NCBI RefSeq assembly: GCF_003051005.1
Contig: NZ_QAOW01000001.1
Location: forward strand, 806,001-870,000
Length of the DNA: 64,000 bases
Source of the DNA: Rhodococcus sp. OK519
GTDB taxonomy: Bacteria; Actinomycetota; Actinomycetes; Mycobacteriales; Mycobacteriaceae
Reading direction: 5' to 3'
The notes under the pieces were generated by a model. It was not told the origin of the DNA, did not search any database, and was given only the letters and a program-made list of their open reading frames with translations. The translations under genes and the position numbers were made by a program. Position 1 is the stretch's first letter. Every line of letters begins with the position of its first letter. Positions 17,416 to 24,617 of the stretch are shown in pieces.

Positions 17416-17994
17416 TCAGCCGTCGTGTCGGCCGTACCCCTTGCCCTGACGATCCAGCGCGTCCGGTCCGATCCCGAGGTATTGCCGGCGCAGCCGGTCC
17501 CACAGTTCGAGCTGCGAGAAATCGAGCTCGTCGCGGATCTGTTGCGTCTTCGTCAGGAACGGGTTCGGCAGCATGGCGGTCATCATCTGTTCGTCGCGGC
17601 CGTTGAACAACCGGACGCCCCACGAGTGCGGAGTGCCGTCGGCGCCGAGGCTCCGGTACAGCTCGGCACGTGAGCATCGGCGGATCCGGCCCAACTCCGG
17701 CCCACTGTCGTTGTGCTCGCCGATGCACAGGTGAAAGTGCCAGCGGCCGAAGTCGATCGTGGCGTAGCCGTCGAACATCGAGATCCGCTTCGGCGCATTG
17801 GGCGCGGCGACCTCCCACGCCGCACCCTCCATGAGGATGCCGAACCAGATGTCGTCCCAGTACTCGTCGAACAGTAGATGGATCAGCTGCAGCAGTGAGT
17901 TCTCGTCCGCCGGGATGGGCCAACGCTGTTCGCGTCCGCCGCTTTCGGTGACGACGATCGACGGCTCGACCTCTTCGGGTTGTGCGGTGGTCAT
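17416..17994 (-). CDS. unrecognised 192-residue protein with HxHxCxxxH motif
   Basis: The last gene of the corrinoid-transport operon; its ATG 17994 overlaps the stop of the ATPase-reductase gene. It is soluble, with no signal peptide. The most striking block is DFGRWHFHLCIGEH: His86, His88, Cys90 and His94 could bind a metal. Acidic, Trp-rich segments (FDEYWDDIWFGILMEGAAW) and FLTKTQQIRDELDFSQLELW follow a compact single domain. I do not recognise a named family with certainty. Position and motif suggest a metal- or corrinoid-handling accessory protein, which is inference. Confidence 0.8.
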   Translation of the reverse strand: MTTAQPEEVEPSIVVTESGGREQRWPIPADENSLLQLIHLLFDEYWDDIWFGILMEGAAWEVAAPNAPKRISMFDGYATIDFGRWHFHLCIGEHNDSGPELGRIRRCSRAELYRSLGADGTPHSWGVRLFNGRDEQMMTAMLPNPFLTKTQQIRDELDFSQLELWDRLRRQYLGIGPDALDRQGKGYGRHDG

Positions 17995-19727
17995 GCCGAC
18001 TCCTCCTTCTCCTCGGGTTCGTTCGGACGGGTGAGAACGCAGTCCCCGCAGTAGCCGGAGACGGGTGTGCGATAGAACAGGCAGCAGCTTCGACGCCGAA
18101 AGCCGGTGCCTTCCCGGTCGACGGTGTCGACCAGTCTCGGATCGAGCAGGATCGTCTCGGCGAGTCCCGCAGCGGCTGTTCGGGTCTCGCCGTCGAGTAC
18201 CCGGGCGGCACCGATCAGCGCCGACGCCGCATTGCCCCACAGCAGCCGTTCCGACATCGGCTCGGCGGCGCGGATCGCGGCGATCATCGGTGCGAGGTGA
18301 CGGTCCACGACCGTCTCTCGCGCCAGGTCGACCAGATCGCCACCCTCCCAGCCGATCGGCTCGCGCACGTGCAGGTCGATCCGGCCGTCGACGTCGCGCC
18401 ACACCAGTCCGTCGATGTCCGGCAGGATGCGGCCCCGGACGATGCCGCCGAGGGTGAGCGACCACAGTCGGGCCGCATAGCCGAGGAACAGCGTGGACGC
18501 CGCGACCCGGTATTCGGTGGACCCGATGCGGGAACCGACGTGCCCGACGACGTCGGCGAGTGCGGCCGCGTCGGTGTACAGATCGCGCACGGGCCGCCAG
18601 TCGCCCGACCCGGAATCGCCGGTGGTGGCGGTGAAGTAGGGTCCGAGGCCGGCCAGATCCGCCAAGATCGTCGTGACGGTGTCCGAGGACGTCAGCGTCA
18701 GTTCGGAGAGCGGGAGCGCGCGCAGGGCACGGGGGAGCGCATCCAGTCCGTCGACAGGAAGGCCCTGCCCCGCATGATGGACGACGACACCCTCGCGCGC
18801 ATCGACCTGCAGGTCTGCCGGGCCGTCGTCGCCGATCACCACGACGCCCTCGCGGCCCAGCAGCCTGCCCAACGTCGATGCCGTGGGTTCGGGTGCGCGA
18901 ACCCTGGCTCGGAGTGGGGACTCGTGCGTGGAACGCAGCGCGAACACCCCGGAACCGACATCGAATCTCAGTGACTGCGAATCGAACACGGCGCCGATCC
19001 TGCCGTCCAGTGCGAGTTGCTCGGGTGTGCCGGTGGACAGCCGGCCCGAACGGTCGAGCAGCCACACATGGTCCGCGACGCGCAGGGCCAGTTCGAGGTC
19101 GTGCGTCGACATCACCACCGCGAGTCCGTGTTCACGCGCTGCCCGCCGCATGAGTTCGACCAGAGCGACCCGGGACGGCACATCCAGGAAGGCCGTCGGC
19201 TCGTCGAGAATCAGCAGTGTCGGTTCCTGGGCGAGGGCGCGAGCGGTGAGGACCCGCTGGCGTTCGCCGTCGGACAGTTCGCTCGCCGGTCGATCGGCGA
19301 GGTGCGCTGCCCCGACCGCCTCGAGCGCCCACTCGACGACGATGTGATCGCGGGCACTCATCCGGCCGCCCAGGCCGAGGTGTGGTGTGCGGCCGAGGCC
19401 GGCCAGTTCGCGGGCCGACAGCATGCCTGGGTCGACGCGGTCGGTGAGCACGACGGCGATCGCGCGGGCGACGTCGTCGGCGGCCATGGTGCGCAGATCC
19501 TTGCCGGACAACGTGATCGACCCGGTGAGAGCGGGTTGCAGACCGCACAGCGTGCGCAGCAGCGTGGATTTGCCACTGCCGTTGGGGCCGAGCAGCACGG
19601 TCAGCTCGCCGCGTCGTGCGACCGCGTCGATCTTGGACGCGACGGTCCGCGTCGTGGTCGGGCGGAGCGCGCGGCGGGCGTGATAGCCGACGGCGACGTC
19701 GGCGAGGTCCAGGGCGATGTCGTTCAC
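17991..19727 (-). CDS. ABC importer ATPase fused to FhuF-type [2Fe-2S] reductase
   Basis: A 578-residue single reading frame. Residues 1-265 are a FecE/BtuD-type ATPase: Walker A GPNGSGKS (47-54), Q-loop region before residue 100, signature LSDGE (151-155), Walker B LLILDEP (171-177) and switch His209. Residues 266-340 are a linker with a small alpha/beta feel. Residues 345-563 are a FhuF-like domain ending in CCLFYRTPVSGYCGDC, an exact CCx10Cx2C [2Fe-2S] motif (Cys548, 549, 560, 563). No ATG, GTG or TTG start lies between the last linker block and the FhuF domain, so a hidden separate gene is unlikely. The GTG start overlaps the permease stop. The FhuF family reduces ferric siderophores; here, behind a cobalamin riboswitch, it may reduce imported corrinoid. 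Confidence 0.9.
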   Translation of the reverse strand: MNDIALDLADVAVGYHARRALRPTTTRTVASKIDAVARRGELTVLLGPNGSGKSTLLRTLCGLQPALTGSITLSGKDLRTMAADDVARAIAVVLTDRVDPGMLSARELAGLGRTPHLGLGGRMSARDHIVVEWALEAVGAAHLADRPASELSDGERQRVLTARALAQEPTLLILDEPTAFLDVPSRVALVELMRRAAREHGLAVVMSTHDLELALRVADHVWLLDRSGRLSTGTPEQLALDGRIGAVFDSQSLRFDVGSGVFALRSTHESPLRARVRAPEPTASTLGRLLGREGVVVIGDDGPADLQVDAREGVVVHHAGQGLPVDGLDALPRALRALPLSELTLTSSDTVTTILADLAGLGPYFTATTGDSGSGDWRPVRDLYTDAAALADVVGHVGSRIGSTEYRVAASTLFLGYAARLWSLTLGGIVRGRILPDIDGLVWRDVDGRIDLHVREPIGWEGGDLVDLARETVVDRHLAPMIAAIRAAEPMSERLLWGNAASALIGAARVLDGETRTAAAGLAETILLDPRLVDTVDREGTGFRRRSCCLFYRTPVSGYCGDCVLTRPNEPEEKEESA

Positions 19728-20848
19728 AGCGCACCCCCGACGCCGCGTCTGCTGCGGACGAGGATCGTCACCACGATCGGTGCGCCGATCAGGGCGGTGA
19801 CGGCGTTGAGTGGGAGGACGGAGTCGCTGCCCGGCACCTGGCTCACGATGCCGCACGCGAGTGCCACGGCCGACCCCATCAGGATCACGGTCGGCATCAG
19901 GGATCGATGGTCGGACGTGCCGACCGCGAGGCGGGACAGATGGGGGACGGCGAGCCCCAGGAAGCCGATCGGGCCGCAGAACGCGGTGGTCACTCCCGCC
20001 AGCAGCGATGCGGTGAGCAGCGTGACGAGGCGGGCGCGGCGCACGTCGATGCCCATCGTGCGGGCGTAACCCTCGCCGAGGAGCAGCGCGTTGAGCGGCC
20101 GAACCGTGGCCAGCGCGACACCGATGCACGCGACGACGATCGGTGTCATCAGCGCGAGATCGCCCCACGTGGTCGCGGCGAAGCTGCCCAGCCCCCACAG
20201 CAGGAACTGTTGTGCGCGTTGGGGATCGGTGTACACCAGCAGCACGCTCACGATCGCAGTGGTGGCCGAGCCGACCATCACGCCGATCAGGAGCAGGGTC
20301 ACCGCGTTCTTCACCCAGTGCGAGAGCGCCAGCACCAGCAGCAGAACGACGGCGGCCCCGGTGGCGGCCACGGCCACCACCCCCGCACGTCCCGCCCCCG
20401 CGAAACCCGACGTGAACGAGGCGGCGCCGGCGCCTCCCGCGGCCACGACGACCAGCGCGACACCGAGGCTCGCTCCCGAGCTGGCGCCGAGCACGAACGG
20501 GTCGGCGAGCGCGTTGCGGAGCAGCGTCTGCATCTGCAGGCCGGCGACTCCGAGCGCGGCCCCGACGAGGACGGCGGTGACGGCGCGGGGCAGACGTAGT
20601 TCGTGGACCACTACCTGCCAGCGCGGATCGGAGGGCGCGGCGCCGACGAGAACCCGGACGGTGTCGGCGAGAGGGACACGCACCGGGCCGAGCGCCAGCG
20701 CCAGCACGAACAGCACGACCGTCGACGCGGCCAGCAGTGCCAGCGTCACCGCGGTTCGCCGCGAGAACGCCCGCGGTGTCGTCGGCAGCCCCCTCCCGTC
20801 CGCCGGCCCGGTGAGCGGGGCCGGCGGACGGGACAGGAGCGTGGTCAT
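19724..20848 (-). CDS. FecCD/BtuC-type ABC permease
   Basis: 374 residues with about ten membrane helices. LRLPRAVTAVLVGAALGVAG and QTLLRNALADPFVLGASSGA are the signature BtuC/FecCD blocks, and GPIGFLGLAVPHLSR is the ATPase-coupling loop. One permease gene implies a homodimer. The 30-residue cytoplasmic N-terminus is longer than usual. ATGA and GTGA overlaps tie it to the binding protein before and the ATPase after. Confidence 0.93.
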   Translation of the reverse strand: MTTLLSRPPAPLTGPADGRGLPTTPRAFSRRTAVTLALLAASTVVLFVLALALGPVRVPLADTVRVLVGAAPSDPRWQVVVHELRLPRAVTAVLVGAALGVAGLQMQTLLRNALADPFVLGASSGASLGVALVVVAAGGAGAASFTSGFAGAGRAGVVAVAATGAAVVLLLVLALSHWVKNAVTLLLIGVMVGSATTAIVSVLLVYTDPQRAQQFLLWGLGSFAATTWGDLALMTPIVVACIGVALATVRPLNALLLGEGYARTMGIDVRRARLVTLLTASLLAGVTTAFCGPIGFLGLAVPHLSRLAVGTSDHRSLMPTVILMGSAVALACGIVSQVPGSDSVLPLNAVTALIGAPIVVTILVRSRRGVGGAL

Positions 20849-22047
20849 GCCCGCGGCACCTGGCGGTAGAACACGAACTCGTGGTCCGGCATCAGATCCG
20901 GGTGCAGGATCGCGACGACGTCAGCGAGTACCAGATCGGGGCGGGTGACGCCGCGCTCGTAGAAGTCGTTGCCGCCGGTGGGGCCGATCGCCTTCGTCGC
21001 CGACCAGATCGCGCCGTCCTTCACCGCCGCGAGCTGACCGTAGCGGGGATCCTCGGCGACCGCGTCGGCCGTCGTCTCCCACGAACTGGTCACGAACCAC
21101 GTGGGCGCCGTGCCTGCCTGCGCGTACACGGACTCGAAGTTCAGCTGCAGGCTGCCGGTGGCGGGGTCGTTCTGCCACGGGTAGCTGCCGCCCGCGTCGC
21201 TCACGAGACCGCCGATGTAGCTGCCGCCGGCCGGCATGTACCACGTGCCCTGGTACATCGTGCCGGGCAGGACGGCGCTCGGTTGCGCGCCCTGCGCCTT
21301 GGCCGCCACTTCGTCGTAGTCGCTGCGGATCCGCGAGTACGCCTCTGCTGCCTGCGCTTCGGTGCCGGTGAGGGCAGCCATCGCCTTGATCCACTCGGCG
21401 CGCCCGAGGGCGGTCGACTCGAGGTACTCGGCGTTGGCTACGACGGGAATGCCGGCCGACCGCAGCTTCGCGTACGAAGGATCGTCGGTGCCGCCGGTCA
21501 TCAGGACGTCCGGATCGTCCGCGACGACCTTCTCGGTGTTCACGGTCTGGCCGGGCGCGTACTCGACGACCTTGCCGGCGTCGATGCGCTCACGCACCGT
21601 GGGGTCGGAGACGAATCCGGCGTTTGCGACACCCGTGAGGACGTCGACCTGACCGAGTTCTGTCATGAGCGGAAGGTGCGTGGTCGACGCCGAATACAGG
21701 CTGGTGATCGGCGTCGTGATCTTCGGTGCCGCGGCGAGGTCGCCGGTCAGCGCCGGATCCGGCGCGCCGCACTTGACCAGTACGTACGACTCCGGGGCGC
21801 CACCCGGGTACGGCTGGTTCACCGTGAGCACCTGGTAGCTGTCGTGGTATTCGAGCGTGAAATTCTTCGCGTCCGACACCGACGACTTGTCGGGGAAGTA
21901 GTCGGTGCTCGCGTCGAAGTCGGTGATGCAGGCGTCGCCACCCTGCGCGGCACCGCTCGTCTGCGACTCGGCAGACGAACAGGCAGTGAGCGCGAGGGTC
22001 GCCACGGCAAGGACGGAAAGCGCAGCGGTCGTGGACCGTTGGGACAT
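20845..22047 (-). CDS. substrate-binding lipoprotein of the corrinoid/siderophore-type importer
   Basis: 400 residues with a signal peptide and lipobox LALTACSS (lipidated Cys23). The mature part has the two-lobed cluster A-II (BtuF/FhuD) architecture: KITTPITSLYSASTTHLPLMTEL, then a helical backbone and a C-terminal lobe ending GGNDFYERGVTRPDLVLADVV. It delivers the ligand to the downstream permease. Cobalamin or another corrinoid is inferred from the riboswitch upstream and from bluB and cobW-type genes nearby; a ferric siderophore or haem is the alternative, since the fold does not tell them apart. Confidence 0.88.
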   Translation of the reverse strand: MSQRSTTAALSVLAVATLALTACSSAESQTSGAAQGGDACITDFDASTDYFPDKSSVSDAKNFTLEYHDSYQVLTVNQPYPGGAPESYVLVKCGAPDPALTGDLAAAPKITTPITSLYSASTTHLPLMTELGQVDVLTGVANAGFVSDPTVRERIDAGKVVEYAPGQTVNTEKVVADDPDVLMTGGTDDPSYAKLRSAGIPVVANAEYLESTALGRAEWIKAMAALTGTEAQAAEAYSRIRSDYDEVAAKAQGAQPSAVLPGTMYQGTWYMPAGGSYIGGLVSDAGGSYPWQNDPATGSLQLNFESVYAQAGTAPTWFVTSSWETTADAVAEDPRYGQLAAVKDGAIWSATKAIGPTGGNDFYERGVTRPDLVLADVVAILHPDLMPDHEFVFYRQVPRA

Positions 22048-22135
22048 GTGTTCTCCACAGGTGAGCGGGACGGTCGGCCGTCGGCTCGACTCGTTCTCGT
22101 GTGTGCCTGAACAGGCGCACGGGCGACCTGACGAA

Positions 22136-22154
22136 CGAGGCCAGCCTAACGAAA
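22136..22154 (-). promoter_or_regulatory. possible IdeR/DtxR iron box
   Basis: On the minus strand TTTCGTTAGGCTGGCCTCG matches the IdeR consensus TTAGGTTAGGCTAACCTAA at 13 of 19 positions, including the GTTAGGCT core. It lies about 90 nt before the binding-lipoprotein start, downstream of the riboswitch, so it could serve a second, iron-controlled promoter. The match is moderate. Confidence 0.4.
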
Positions 22155-22185
22155 GCCGACGGTGTTCCGGGACGGAATCGGGACG

Positions 22186-22272
22186 TCAGGCGTGGATGTG
22201 GAGAGAGTCGTCCGGCGCGATCGTGACACGACGCGCAACAGCGAATCTTGGGGACGATGCGGTGAACAGCAT
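22186..22272 (-). CDS. possible 28-residue leader peptide in the riboswitch leader
   Basis: ATG 22272 to TGA 22186, peptide MLFTASSPRFAVARRVTI and on to DDSLHIHA. A small hairpin (GGTGG/CCACC, 22273-22287 on the genome) sits directly before the ATG and contains the only candidate ribosome site (AGGTGG), as if it could be hidden. The frame lies between the riboswitch and the transporter. It may be chance; it is short, and its codon use is not decisive. Confidence 0.3.
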   Translation of the reverse strand: MLFTASSPRFAVARRVTIAPDDSLHIHA

Positions 22273-22320
22273 GGTGGACCGGCCACCTCTCTCGGGGAAA
22301 TCCGCCCCGAATAGGAGATT

Positions 22321-22480
22321 GCGATGACGGGAGTCTCCTGGCTCTCGGATCGGCACTTCCCTCCGCCTTCCGGCCTGTCGGCCGTGGCAAGTGAAGGGTC
22401 GCTCCCCGATTACAGTGGCGGGACCGCGCCGGTTTTGCACCGGCTTCCTCTTTCGTCATCACCTGACCGGGGCATTGTTG
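22321..22480 (-). promoter_or_regulatory. cobalamin (B12) riboswitch
   Basis: On the minus strand the conserved core is plain: GGAAGCCGGTGCAAAACCGG, then CGCGGTCCCGCCACTGTAA, then the B12 box AGCCAGGAGAC at about 22343-22333. The ends are closed by GATGACG (22460-22454) pairing with CGTCATC (22329-22323). It points toward the importer operon, whose first start is 273 nt downstream. Such elements usually turn expression off when adenosylcobalamin is bound. I could not identify a clear terminator in the platform, so translational control is as likely as transcriptional. Confidence 0.92.
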
Positions 22481-22517
22481 CACGCGGCCCGAATCCGTCG
22501 AAACGGACGGTGGTGGA

Positions 22518-22709
22518 TCAGGATGCCGGAGGCGGCAATTCGCGTCCGTCGGCCACCCATGCCCGCATGCCGCCGTCGAGTTCGACGACATCGGTGTACC
22601 CCGACTGAGCCAGGTCAGCCGCGGCGGTGGCGCTCATGTTGCCCGACATGCAGTACACGGCGATCGTGGTGCTGTGATCGGACGGCAACGACGCGCCGCG
22701 CGCGGGCAC
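22518..22709 (-). pseudogene. N-terminally truncated rhodanese
   Basis: Only the second half of a rhodanese domain is present: AVYCMSGNMSATAAADLAQSG with the sulfur-carrying Cys, then TDVVELDGGMRAWVADGREL. The usual DVR...HIPGA first half (about 40 residues) is missing. In frame, codons run back only to a TAG 30 nt or so beyond GTG 22709, giving TDSAIPFDEV but no earlier start and no matching N-terminus in other frames. It is 63 residues if translated from GTG. Decay of the gene is the simplest reading. Confidence 0.65.
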
Positions 22710-22865
22710 CTCGTCGAACGGAATCGCGCTGTCGGTTCCGGCACTACGGTGGTTCTACGTAGATGGCCGGGGTCGGTGACCGGGACCACGCGCCCACGAC
22801 ATCTCGGAGCTGCGAGGCTTGTACGATTACTCGTCGGTGTTGTCGGTGGCGTGGAGGTCGGGGTG

Positions 22866-23936
22866 GTGAAGAAGCGGGATCCTCGGTCGATCCCTGTCGT
22901 CGTCGTGGCCGGATTCCTCGGATCGGGGAAGACGACGATGCTCAACCACCTTCTGCGCAACAACGGCGGTACCCGCATCGGGGTGATCGTCAACGACTTC
23001 GGCTCGGTCAACATCGACGCGATGATGGTTGCGGGACAGGTCGATTCGATGATGGCCCTCAGCAACGGATGCCTGTGCTGCGCCGTCGACGTCAGCGACA
23101 TGGACGAGATGCTGAACAAGCTCGCGCATCGCAAGTCGGAGATCGACGTCATCGTCGTCGAAGCCAGCGGGCTCGCGGAACCGCGCAACATGATTCGGCT
23201 CGTACTCGCCAGCGAGAACCCCTACATCACGTACGGCGGCCTGGTGATGCTCGTCGACGGCGCCGAATATCAGAGCAGCCGCCAGCGGCACCCCGAACTG
23301 GACCAGCATGTCGCGATCGCCGACCTCGTCGTGCTCAACAAGACCGATCGCATCGACGCCGATGCCCACGACCTCCTGCTCGCCGACGTGTGCCGCATCA
23401 ATCCGCGCGCCGCGGTGCTGTCCACTGTGCGGGGGCGCGTCGATCCCGGTCTGCTGTTCGATCGCACGCCCCGCCCGGTGTCTCGACCCGGACAGCAGTT
23501 GTCGTTCGACGACCTGCTCCTCGGCGCCGACGAGCCGTCCGACCAGTGTGGTGAGTGCGGTGGGCAGCACGATCAGCACATCCATGCGATGTACGACAGC
23601 GTCACGTTCACGTCCGACCTGCCGATGCACCCGCGCCGGCTGATCCGGTTCCTCGAGAAGCAGCCGCCCGGCGTCTACCGGATCAAGGGCTTCGTCTACT
23701 TCGGTGTGCCCGGCTATCAGCAGAAGTTCCTGTTGCAGGTGGTCGGTGACCACATCAGTTTCCACCCGGGACGCTGGGTGGCGGGGGAGCCCCGGCGTAC
23801 CGAACTGGTCGTGATCGGAACGGATCTCGACCCGGACGCGGTGGATGCGGTGCTCGACGCGTGCGTCGAACCCGAGGCCGACCACCTCGAGAGCGACACC
23901 ATGATGGGCGTGCACCGGTACACGGTCGACGCCTGA
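22866..23936 (+). CDS. CobW/COG0523 family metal-chaperone GTPase
   Basis: 356 residues. Walker A GFLGSGKTT (residues 16-24), the family metal motif GCLCC (Cys69, Cys71, Cys72), EASGLAEP and the guanine motif NKTD are present. A Cys/His-rich linker (CGECGGQHDQHIH) precedes the CobW C-terminal domain that ends near VVIGTDLDPD. The family delivers Zn, Co or Ni to target enzymes. It stands next to bluB and divergent from the riboswitch-controlled importer, so cobalt or corrinoid metabolism is plausible; zinc homeostasis is the alternative. GTG 22866 has a GGAGG site 8 nt upstream; GTG 22863 is also possible. Confidence 0.92.
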   Translation: MKKRDPRSIPVVVVAGFLGSGKTTMLNHLLRNNGGTRIGVIVNDFGSVNIDAMMVAGQVDSMMALSNGCLCCAVDVSDMDEMLNKLAHRKSEIDVIVVEASGLAEPRNMIRLVLASENPYITYGGLVMLVDGAEYQSSRQRHPELDQHVAIADLVVLNKTDRIDADAHDLLLADVCRINPRAAVLSTVRGRVDPGLLFDRTPRPVSRPGQQLSFDDLLLGADEPSDQCGECGGQHDQHIHAMYDSVTFTSDLPMHPRRLIRFLEKQPPGVYRIKGFVYFGVPGYQQKFLLQVVGDHISFHPGRWVAGEPRRTELVVIGTDLDPDAVDAVLDACVEPEADHLESDTMMGVHRYTVDA

Positions 23937-23981
23937 CGAGATCGCGGCGGGCGCGTTCGGTGGGGCGGCTACCGTGGAGGC

Positions 23982-24611
23982 GTGACCGAATCCCTCGTTT
24001 CCGTGTACGAAGCCATCCGCCGACGCCGTGACGTCCGCGCCGAGTTCAGTGGCGAACTGATCCCCGACGAGACGTTGCAGCGTGTGCTCGGTGCGGCGCA
24101 CGCGGCCCCGAGCGTCGGCAACACCCAGCCGTGGGACTTCATCGTCGTCCGCAACCAGGACACCCTCGACACCTTCGCCGATCACGTCGCCGACCGCCGC
24201 CGCGCGTTCGCCGACTCGCTACCGGCAGACCGTCGAAAGACGTTCGACCCCATCAAGATCGAGGGCATTCGCGAAAGCGGTACGGGCATCGTCGTCACGT
24301 ACGACCCGGCGCGCGGCGGCCAGAACATCCTCGGTCGGCACACCATCGACGACACCGGACTGTTCTCGGCGGTGCTCGCCATCCAGAACCTCTGGCTGGC
24401 AGCGGCCGCCGAGAACATCGGCGTGGGCTGGGTGTCGTTCTACGACGAGGAGTACCTCACCGACATGCTCGACATCCCTGGGCCGGTCCGTCCCATCGCG
24501 TGGCTGTGTGTCGGCAAGGTCGAGCAGTTCCAGGAAGTTCCCGACCTGGAACGCTTCGGTTGGCGGACGCGTCGGGACCTGTCCGACGCGATCCACTGGG
24601 AACGCTTCTAG
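23982..24611 (+). CDS. bluB: 5,6-dimethylbenzimidazole synthase
   Basis: 209 residues of the nitroreductase fold. IRRRRDVRAEF, AHAAPSVGNTQPWDFI, GIRESGTGIVVTYDP and HTIDDTGLFSAVLAIQNLWL match the BluB branch, which converts reduced FMN with oxygen to 5,6-dimethylbenzimidazole, the lower ligand of B12. It is full length. The gene follows the CobW-type gene by 45 nt and supports a B12 role for this neighbourhood, including lower-ligand remodelling of imported corrinoids. Confidence 0.93.
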   Translation: MTESLVSVYEAIRRRRDVRAEFSGELIPDETLQRVLGAAHAAPSVGNTQPWDFIVVRNQDTLDTFADHVADRRRAFADSLPADRRKTFDPIKIEGIRESGTGIVVTYDPARGGQNILGRHTIDDTGLFSAVLAIQNLWLAAAAENIGVGWVSFYDEEYLTDMLDIPGPVRPIAWLCVGKVEQFQEVPDLERFGWRTRRDLSDAIHWERF

Positions 24612-24617
24612 AAGAGG

